Shown one piece after another: positions 16,468 to 21,881 of a stretch of 35,109 nucleotides of DNA. The notes under the pieces are model-generated. The model was given only the letters and a program-made list of their open reading frames with translations, had not been told where the DNA came from and ran no database searches. Within the stretch, counting starts at the first letter, position 1; each line of letters starts with the position of its first letter. This DNA is from Hydrogenothermaceae bacterium (GTDB lineage: Bacteria > Aquificota > Aquificia > Aquificales > Hydrogenothermaceae). The position numbers were made by a program, and so were the translations under genes. The stretch covers positions 1 to 35,109 of the forward strand of contig WFXI01000236.1 of assembly GCA_015490675.1 (NCBI GenBank), read 5' to 3'.

Positions 16468-17300
16468 ATCATCTCCTTTGCTAAGAAGTTTATACATGCA
16501 AATATGTTTTTAGCAACATCTTGAGAATTATCAACATAAGGATTTTTCTCAAGGCTTTTAAACCAGATTAAATTGTCTATTTTCAAATCTTCAAAAGAAT
16601 TTTCTATGTTGTATGAAATATTTAAATGATTATTGATAATTTCAAGCATTTCTTTGTTTAAATGGATAAACCCATTAGTTTTATAAATTAGCTTTTCTAA
16701 ACCAAATCCTGTACTATCTACTAGTATATTAAAATGTGCGTCTTTGAAATATTCTTTGTAAATTTTTTCTATAAATGTTTTGCTATTTTTATTGAAAAAT
16801 ATAAACCTGACTCTGTATCCTCTTGGATAATTAACTGTTTTTAACTTATTTAAAATTTCTCTAAATATTTTAATATTTCTATTTTCTAGTACTGTAATAA
16901 AAACATTTATAAATCTATATCCATAACCAAAGTTAAAGTAATAGATTTTTTCTTTTTTCCTATGTGTTTTTTCTTTTATTTCCATAGTAAATTTTTCAGT
17001 TTTTAATTCCTCTTTTGTAAAGAAAACAGGAATGTTGGAACAAAAAGTATCTATATTTGAGTTAGTAATTATTCCTAAAGGATGTTCAACTTCCTTAAGG
17101 TAAATAAACTTGTATGGTTTTAGGTCTTTTACAAAAATAAAGCTGTTTCCTTTATAATTGAATTTTTCATAAGAATAGGTAATTGGCATTAATTTTATAT
17201 TTTTAAATTTAAAAGGTTTAAGGCTTGTTATCGTTAGATTTACTTCAAATTCCTGATAGGAAACATCTAAACTTTTTAATAATTTTGTTATACTTTCCAT
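16464..17300 (-). CDS. Unknown soluble protein, 278 residues
   Basis: I do not recognise this protein. It is rich in Phe, Lys, Asn and Ile, has no signal peptide or transmembrane segment, and shows alternating strands and helices, with a middle Lys-rich linker (EKTHRKKEK). Segments such as YRVRFIFFNKNSKTFIEKIYKEYF and NILVDSTGFGLEKLIYK suggest an alpha/beta fold. It overlaps the downstream membrane-protein gene by four bases, so the two probably work together. There is no clear ribosome site before the ATG, although a TATAAT lies about 33 bases upstream, so translation may start with a very short or weak leader. Confidence 0.7.
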   Translation of the reverse strand: MESITKLLKSLDVSYQEFEVNLTITSLKPFKFKNIKLMPITYSYEKFNYKGNSFIFVKDLKPYKFIYLKEVEHPLGIITNSNIDTFCSNIPVFFTKEELKTEKFTMEIKEKTHRKKEKIYYFNFGYGYRFINVFITVLENRNIKIFREILNKLKTVNYPRGYRVRFIFFNKNSKTFIEKIYKEYFKDAHFNILVDSTGFGLEKLIYKTNGFIHLNKEMLEIINNHLNISYNIENSFEDLKIDNLIWFKSLEKNPYVDNSQDVAKNIFACINFLAKEMI

Positions 17301-17332
17301 AAAAATTTTTGTTTTTTATTTTGTAAAGCAAA

Positions 17333-17338
17333 ATTATA
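17333..17338 (-). promoter_or_regulatory. Possible -10 element for the leftward unknown pair
   Basis: A perfect TATAAT reads leftward 33 bases upstream of the 17300 start codon. No good -35 hexamer is seen 15-19 bases further upstream, where the divergent aldo/keto reductase gene begins. Only the -10 match supports this. Confidence 0.35.
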
Positions 17339-17357
17339 CACTAAAAGGAGACAGGAA

Positions 17358-18368
17358 ATGATATATAAGGAATTTCTAGATTACAAACTTTCTGAAATAG
17401 GAATAGGAACTTATCTTGGAGATACAGATGAGAAAACGGATAACAATTACTATGAAACTATTAAGCTTGCTATTCAAAAAGGAATAAATGTGATAGATAC
17501 TGCTATAAATTACAGAGGAATGAAAAGCGAAAAAGTTATAGGTAAAGTTTTAACTGAAACAGACAGGAAAAAAGTTATTATTTCTACAAAAGGGGGTTAT
17601 ATAACACCTCCTCCAGAAAAGCAGGACCCTGCTAAATGGTTTAAAGAAGAAATGATAGGGAAAGGTATTATTTCACCTCAAGATTTAACCCAAACTGGAA
17701 ATGTAATAACAGCAAAATATATAGACTGGGCTTTTGAAACCAGTTTAAAAAATTTAAACACTGAATACATAGATATTTACTTTTTACATAACCCTGAAGA
17801 CCAGCTTTTAAATTTTGATAGAGAGAGTTTTTATAAAAAAGTAAGAACTGTTTTTAGACTTCTTGAAGGAAAAATACAAGAAGGAAAATTAAAATATTAT
17901 GGTTTTGCAACCTGGAATGGTTTTAGAGTTTCTCCTGATAACAAACAATACTTATCTTTAAAAGATATTTATGATATTGCTGTTGAAGTAGGTGGAGAAA
18001 ATCACAATTTTAGATTTATACAGCTTCCTTACAATATGGCTATGCCTGAAGCTTACTTTTTTAAAAATCAACTAATAGATGGTGAGTATGTATCTACATT
18101 TGAAGCTTGTCAAAAACTAGGTATTTATACATACACAAGTGCTTCTATAATGCAAACAAGAATTTTAGGTAAAATTCCTGAAGAAATAGTTAAAATATTA
18201 GGAGTAGATTCTCAGGTTTTAGCAGCTATACAATTTGTTAGAAGCACTCCTGGAGTTGGAACTGCGTTAATAGGTATGAGTAAGAAAGAGCATTTAGAAG
18301 AGAATTTGAAAATCGAAGAAATTCCTCCTGTAGAAAAATCAGTTATAGATAGTTTAATGAAACAGTAA
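17358..18368 (+). CDS. Aldo/keto reductase
   Basis: A 336-residue TIM-barrel oxidoreductase. The catalytic tetrad can be placed at D47 (NVIDTAINY), Y52, K78 (ISTKGG) and H144 (YFLHNPED). The C-terminal VRSTPGVGTALIGMSKKEHLEENLK is the usual NADP(H)-binding end. Family members reduce aldehydes and ketones; the substrate is not apparent. Relative to many family members there is an insertion around residues 84-117 (PPPEKQDPAKWFKEE). AAAAGGAG precedes the ATG. Its TAA overlaps the next ATG by one base. Confidence 0.92.
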   Translation: MIYKEFLDYKLSEIGIGTYLGDTDEKTDNNYYETIKLAIQKGINVIDTAINYRGMKSEKVIGKVLTETDRKKVIISTKGGYITPPPEKQDPAKWFKEEMIGKGIISPQDLTQTGNVITAKYIDWAFETSLKNLNTEYIDIYFLHNPEDQLLNFDRESFYKKVRTVFRLLEGKIQEGKLKYYGFATWNGFRVSPDNKQYLSLKDIYDIAVEVGGENHNFRFIQLPYNMAMPEAYFFKNQLIDGEYVSTFEACQKLGIYTYTSASIMQTRILGKIPEEIVKILGVDSQVLAAIQFVRSTPGVGTALIGMSKKEHLEENLKIEEIPPVEKSVIDSLMKQ

Positions 18369-18742
18369 TGGAAAATTTAGTATTTGTTTATGGAACTTTA
18401 AAAAAGGGATACAGCAATCATCATTTATTGAAAAATGGCAAATTTCTAGGTGAAGCCAAAACCAAGTATAAATATGCTCTATATGAAAAGGTTTATCCTT
18501 ATGTATCACATAATCCTAAGGTATCAAACATTCATGGAGAAGTTTATCAGGTTGACAATTTTACTTTGAGAAAACTTGATATTTTGGAAGGGCATCCTTA
18601 TGAGTATAAAAGGGAATTAATTCCTGTTATTTTGAATAATAAAGAATTAAAAGCATGGATGTATTTTAATGATAAATATAAAGGTGGGAAATTAATACCT
18701 CAAGGAATTTATAAAAAACAAACGCCCCGTAAAAGGGGCTAA
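18368..18742 (+). CDS. Gamma-glutamylcyclotransferase-like protein
   Basis: The 124-residue protein opens FVYGTLKKGYSNHHLL, the substrate-loop motif of the AIG2/GGCT-like fold, and has DILEGHPYEYKRE, which carries the likely catalytic Glu. Such enzymes release 5-oxoproline from gamma-glutamyl amines or dipeptides; the exact substrate is unknown. It overlaps the aldo/keto reductase gene by one base (TAATG) and is likely co-transcribed. Its last codons form half of a terminator hairpin that also serves the convergent gene. Confidence 0.85.
   Translation: MENLVFVYGTLKKGYSNHHLLKNGKFLGEAKTKYKYALYEKVYPYVSHNPKVSNIHGEVYQVDNFTLRKLDILEGHPYEYKRELIPVILNNKELKAWMYFNDKYKGGKLIPQGIYKKQTPRKRG
18711..18739 (-). 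terminator. Intrinsic terminator after the YfdX gene
   Basis: GCCCC (18724-18728) pairs with GGGGC (18735-18739) around a six-base loop. Read leftward it is followed by GTTTGTTTTTT, a good U-tract, nine bases after the YfdX-family stop codon. In the rightward direction it is followed by A-rich sequence, so it is mainly a leftward terminator. It lies inside the last codons of the convergent gene. Confidence 0.75.
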
Positions 18743-18747
18743 AAACC

Positions 18748-19632
18748 TTATTTTTCTTTTGTAGTTGTAGATTTTCTTTGCATTTCTTTAACTTTTTTCT
18801 CTAGACTTTCAAATAAAACTTTTTTAGCAGTTTCTTTTTCAACTTTTTCTTCCAATTTATCAATTTCTTCTATAAGAGGTTTAATCTCTTTTTCTGTTTT
18901 TATATATCCAAGAGCTTGAGCAAGCCTAATTTTTCTTTTTGCTTCTTCTAATAGCTGTTTTGCAGAAATTGGATTGTTTTCAAATCTCTTTTTTGCATCT
19001 TCAATTAACATAATAGCTTCTGCTAAAGGTTTAGGAATAATAACCTCTTCTATTTCAATAGAACCTATTGCCACATTTAAGGCATTTAAAGCGTTTTCTA
19101 TGTCTTTTTTCCCAAGTAATTGCTCTGCAAGTTCTATAGCTTTTGTATACACTTCAAGTGGGAGGTAACTTGTTTGAATTTGAATTTCGTTTCTTAGAGC
19201 CTCAAGTAAATCTCTGGCTGCTGGAATATCATTTTTCTCACAGGCTTTTTTTGCTTGTTGTAAAAGCTTTTTAGCAAGCTTTATATCATCAACTCCTTCT
19301 ATTTGAGCTATTACAACACTGATTGGAAGCCTATCTAATTTGTCTTTGTACTGTTTCTGGAGTTTTTGAAGCTTATTTTTTATTTCTTCAATTTTTTGCT
19401 TAGCTTCTCTGGTCTTTCCGTGAGCTAAGAGAAACACTACTTGCTGAGTATCTTGATATGCTCTTAAAGCTTCTTGAATAACCTTTGCAATTTCTTGTTC
19501 TTGAATAGATTTTGTAGACCTTTCTCCTGCAGATTGCATTAACTCTTTTGTAGCTTTATCTGGAGTACTTGATGCAAGTGCAGATGTTGCAATTATTGCA
19601 GATACTAATAAAGAAACTCCTTTTTTAATCAT
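18748..19632 (-). CDS. Secreted YfdX-family protein
   Basis: A 294-residue protein with a signal peptide (KKGVSLLVSAIIATSALAS, cleavage near residue 20-21). From about residue 52 to 245 it follows the YfdX pattern: helical ALRAYQDTQQVVFLLAHGK, then LPISVVIAQIEG, AARDLLEALRNEIQIQTSYLPLEVY, ALNALNVAIGSIEIEEVIIPKPL and KIRLAQALGY. A charged helical tail (246-294) extends beyond the family domain. YfdX proteins are periplasmic and have been linked to acid stress and chaperone-like behaviour in enterobacteria. A strong AAGGAGGG site precedes the ATG. It is the last gene of the leftward cluster. Confidence 0.85.
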   Translation of the reverse strand: MIKKGVSLLVSAIIATSALASSTPDKATKELMQSAGERSTKSIQEQEIAKVIQEALRAYQDTQQVVFLLAHGKTREAKQKIEEIKNKLQKLQKQYKDKLDRLPISVVIAQIEGVDDIKLAKKLLQQAKKACEKNDIPAARDLLEALRNEIQIQTSYLPLEVYTKAIELAEQLLGKKDIENALNALNVAIGSIEIEEVIIPKPLAEAIMLIEDAKKRFENNPISAKQLLEEAKRKIRLAQALGYIKTEKEIKPLIEEIDKLEEKVEKETAKKVLFESLEKKVKEMQRKSTTTKEK

Positions 19633-19798
19633 TTTTTCCCTCCTTTTCTTCTAGTTCTTTTAACATTTCTTTTATTTTTTGTATAGCTTCTTCTTTTGAT
19701 ACTTCAACCATTATAGTTCCAGTGTTATAAAAAAAACGCCTCCCTTCAGGGAGACTTTTAACATATTCTAAAGTTTTTTCTAATGTTTTTTTATCCAT
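19625..19798 (-). CDS. Mini prefoldin-beta-like protein, 57 residues
   Basis: A short ORF from ATG at 19798 overlaps the YfdX start by eight bases. Residues 8-52 match the centre of prefoldin beta by eye: LEYVKSLPEGRRFFYNTG, then TIMVEVSKEEAIQKIKE. In archaeal prefoldin beta the same place reads roughly LEELEKLPDDAxVYKxVG, LVKVxKEEVIxELKE. The long coiled-coil arms of normal ~115-residue beta subunits are missing; an in-frame stop at 19805-19807 rules out an upstream extension. It follows prefoldin alpha by 12 bases. Its ribosome site is modest (AAGG, about 10 bases away) and a terminator lies within it, which lowers confidence. Confidence 0.6.
   Translation of the reverse strand: MDKKTLEKTLEYVKSLPEGRRFFYNTGTIMVEVSKEEAIQKIKEMLKELEEKEGKND
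19729..19755 (-). terminator. Intrinsic terminator inside the small prefoldin-beta-like ORF
   Basis: Read leftward: GTCTCCC (19755-19749), loop TGAA, GGGAGGC (19744-19738), then G and eight Ts (19736-19729). This seven-pair stem (one G-U) with tetraloop and U-tract is a strong intrinsic terminator. It lies 56 bases after the prefoldin alpha stop and about 100 bases before the YfdX start. It overlaps codons 15-24 of the 57-residue ORF. Confidence 0.75.
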
Positions 19799-19810
19799 AG
19801 CTTTTTAACC

Positions 19811-20254
19811 TTACTTAGATTTTTTACCTTCTTCCTGACCTAATTCTTTAGTTCTTTGTAAAAGTTCTTCAGTTTTCTTATATGCTTCTGCAATAGCTTC
19901 CTCTAAACTTTGTCTTAAAGCCTCTAAAGCAGCAATTTGTGAAGCTATTTGTGTTAAAGCTTCATCATGTTTTAGTTCCGCAGATATGCCAGAACCTATT
20001 GAAATTATTACTTTTTCTGGGTCCTCAATTTTAGCTTCTATAGAAGCTATTGAACCTACAGGAATAATAATGTTTTTACCTTTACCCAGGTTTTTTAATG
20101 TTGCTAAAGTTTTAATAATATTTCTATACTCTGTGATTGTTTCATTAATCACAGTAATCTCAGCTCTTAAAGCTTCAATCTGAGCAATGTAACCTTTAAG
20201 CTCTTTGTTTAGGTCTTCCATTGTAGTGACCTTTTTTTCTTTTTTTTCTGCCAT
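19811..20254 (-). CDS. pfdA: Prefoldin alpha subunit
   Basis: Prefoldin is a jellyfish-shaped cytosolic chaperone of archaea and eukaryotes that holds unfolded chains and hands them to chaperonin. This 147-residue protein has the alpha-class layout: helix 1 (about 13-55), a beta-hairpin region NIIIPVGSIASIEAKIEDPEKVIISIGSGISAEL (61-94), and helix 2 (about 96-140). The pair of hairpins with VPVGSxxxxxAKIxDxxKVIxxIGSG is typical of archaeal alpha subunits. A strong AAGGAGG site precedes the ATG. Presence in a bacterium suggests old transfer from archaea. Confidence 0.85.
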   Translation of the reverse strand: MAEKKEKKVTTMEDLNKELKGYIAQIEALRAEITVINETITEYRNIIKTLATLKNLGKGKNIIIPVGSIASIEAKIEDPEKVIISIGSGISAELKHDEALTQIASQIAALEALRQSLEEAIAEAYKKTEELLQRTKELGQEEGKKSK

Positions 20255-20275
20255 GGCAGTTTACCTCCTTTATTT

Positions 20276-21001
20276 TTATAAAGTTTTTTTCAATTCTGAC
20301 CAACCTGTTGTTTGCTTTTCTCTAGGTAAATAAAGGATGTATCTTGGTCTAATGTCTATATGGTGTTCTTTTAAGAATTTTTCTCTAATTTCTTTTATTC
20401 TCCAGAAATATAAAAGAGTCCCCTTATAGTGATTTTCTGTCCAAAGACCTATCCTAAGTGGAATCTCCCAGTTTTTCATTTCTGAAATTAATGGTGCATA
20501 AAAATTTTCTGCAAGAGGATGGTCTTTTAGCATAGACTTTTCCATATGGGCAAGACCCTCGGCATATGAATGAGCTATAGCTTTTAATTTTTCTATGTCT
20601 TCTACCTCTATTTCCACTTCTAAAGTATCTTGATAGATTTCTGTTTTAAATCCTTTTACATCTATCCAGTCTTTTAAATCAAAAACTTCAATATATTCTT
20701 CTTTTATTTTTTCTGGATTTAGATAAATTTTTTCCTGAATTTTAAGACTTTTGAAAACTGGATACTTATCAAAGACAATTTTCCTTATTTCTTTTACTAC
20801 TTCTTTAGGATTTAAATTTTTATCTAGTAAATACTTTTTTACCTTATTTTCTATTTCTTTATCTTTTTTGATATAGTAATAAATACCTGCTGATTTTAAA
20901 GCTCCTTCAATTACATTTGAAGGAATAAAAGGTCTCCCTTCTTCATCTCTAGGGAAACCTTTTCTGTCAAAAACAAAAGGTGTCCAGTTTAAAAGATACA
21001 T
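20276..21001 (-). CDS. Possible RAMP-fold protein resembling Csm5 (no CRISPR context)
   Basis: A 241-residue protein. Residues 23-38, RPFIPSNVIEGALKSA, resemble the RAMP hallmark of type III CRISPR proteins (PYIPGSSIKGALR). The C-terminus RPRYILYLPREKQTTGWSEL (residues 218-237) resembles the Csm5 ending TRKL...PLGWxxL. The glycine-rich loop usual in RAMPs is replaced by RIGLWTENHYKGTL. The protein is shorter than typical Csm5 (300-400 residues). No other cas gene or repeat array lies nearby. The RAMP assignment is by motif resemblance only. It sits 15 bases after the unknown gene and 21 before prefoldin alpha. Confidence 0.5.
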   Translation of the reverse strand: MYLLNWTPFVFDRKGFPRDEEGRPFIPSNVIEGALKSAGIYYYIKKDKEIENKVKKYLLDKNLNPKEVVKEIRKIVFDKYPVFKSLKIQEKIYLNPEKIKEEYIEVFDLKDWIDVKGFKTEIYQDTLEVEIEVEDIEKLKAIAHSYAEGLAHMEKSMLKDHPLAENFYAPLISEMKNWEIPLRIGLWTENHYKGTLLYFWRIKEIREKFLKEHHIDIRPRYILYLPREKQTTGWSELKKTL

Positions 21002-21016
21002 ACTAATCCTCCCCCC

Positions 21017-21709
21017 TTACTTAAATGCTGCCAGTAATTTGTCTGCTTTTTCTGCAATGTTAATGTCAAATAGTGCTATTGTTGGAAGTAACCAAGAAAC
21101 TCTAAATCTTGCATCCCCATCTTTGTTTTCTCCCCAGTAAGATAAAGCAACCCTTCCAAATCCTGCGTCTTCTTCTACATCTTTCGCCCCTCTTAAAAAT
21201 CTTCTAGCAACATTTGGAAGTTGTTCATAAGGTACTGGCTTTCCCTCTTGTCCCCTTTGTTTTACTAACTCTGTAGCAGTTCCTACATTTCTAACAGCCT
21301 CTATTAAGTGATGTAACTTGTGTTTTTTGAAGTAAGTTAATAAAATGGCTCCTGCAGGTACTCTTAGAATTTCTATATTACTATCTCCCTCCCTTAATTC
21401 TCCAATTAAATACGCTTTCCCTTCAAACATTTCAATATGAGCAAAAATTTTTTTGTTTTTGGGAAGTTCATGGATTATTTCTTCTACTTCATATTTAATT
21501 TCTTCTTCTTCGTATTTATCCCCCACATTCCTTTTACCTGTCTCTGCCGTAAAGAAAGTAGCTTCTCCATCTTTTTTTCCAAATAAAAGGTCAAACCCCC
21601 ATCTTTTCAAAGCTTTGAGTTTAAATTCTCTTTCTTTTTCAGGTTGCCCTAATGTTTCAAAAACAAGTGTGTTAATAGCCTGTAATTCTCTAAGTTGAAA
21701 TAAATCCAA
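21017..21709 (-). CDS. Unknown protein, first gene of the prefoldin cluster
   Basis: I do not recognise this 230-residue protein. It starts at TTG with a very good GGAGGG site six bases away. It is soluble-looking, with an acidic linker (KYEEEEIKYEVEE, 65-77), a hydrophobic helix near AGAILLTYFKKHKLHHLIEAV, and a C-terminal region with ARRFLRGAKDVEEDAGFGRVALSYWGE and RFRVSWLLPTIALFDI. The latter is the most distinctive stretch. It could be a partner of the RAMP-like protein that follows after 15 bases. No catalytic motif is evident. Confidence 0.7.
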   Translation of the reverse strand: MDLFQLRELQAINTLVFETLGQPEKEREFKLKALKRWGFDLLFGKKDGEATFFTAETGKRNVGDKYEEEEIKYEVEEIIHELPKNKKIFAHIEMFEGKAYLIGELREGDSNIEILRVPAGAILLTYFKKHKLHHLIEAVRNVGTATELVKQRGQEGKPVPYEQLPNVARRFLRGAKDVEEDAGFGRVALSYWGENKDGDARFRVSWLLPTIALFDINIAEKADKLLAAFK

Positions 21710-21757
21710 TTTTTCCCTCCATTTTATTAAATTTTATAAAAGTTATTATATATTTAT

Positions 21758-21785
21758 AATTTATTTCTAATAATATTTTTGTCAA
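21758..21785 (-). promoter_or_regulatory. Candidate promoter of the prefoldin/RAMP-like cluster
   Basis: Read leftward, a consensus TTGACA (21785-21780) is followed after 16 bases by TAAATT (21763-21758), with TATAAA five bases further along. The start codon at 21709 lies about 50 bases downstream. The -35 is perfect; the -10 is ambiguous in a very AT-rich stretch. It lies just past the terminator of the upstream gene, so the cluster probably has its own transcript. Confidence 0.55.
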
Positions 21786-21820
21786 GTAATTTTAGTAATA
21801 TATACTAAATTTGTATTTGC

Positions 21821-21850
21821 AAATAAAAAAAGCCTGCACAAGGCAGGCTT
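21821..21850 (-). terminator. Intrinsic terminator after the di-heme lipoprotein gene
   Basis: AAGCCTGC (21830-21837) pairs with GCAGGCTT (21843-21850), an eight-pair stem with a five-base loop. Read leftward, it is followed by a T-rich run (TTTTTATTT). It lies 32 bases beyond the stop codon at 21882, separating the porin-lipoprotein unit from the prefoldin cluster. Confidence 0.85.
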
Positions 21851-21881
21851 AAATTAGTAGGATTAGCAGGAGCAGGGAGGT

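Noticed and set aside
20276..21001. CRISPR-Cas type III locus
   Set aside because: Only one RAMP-like gene is seen; no cas10, cas6 or repeats are in the window, so no CRISPR system is called.
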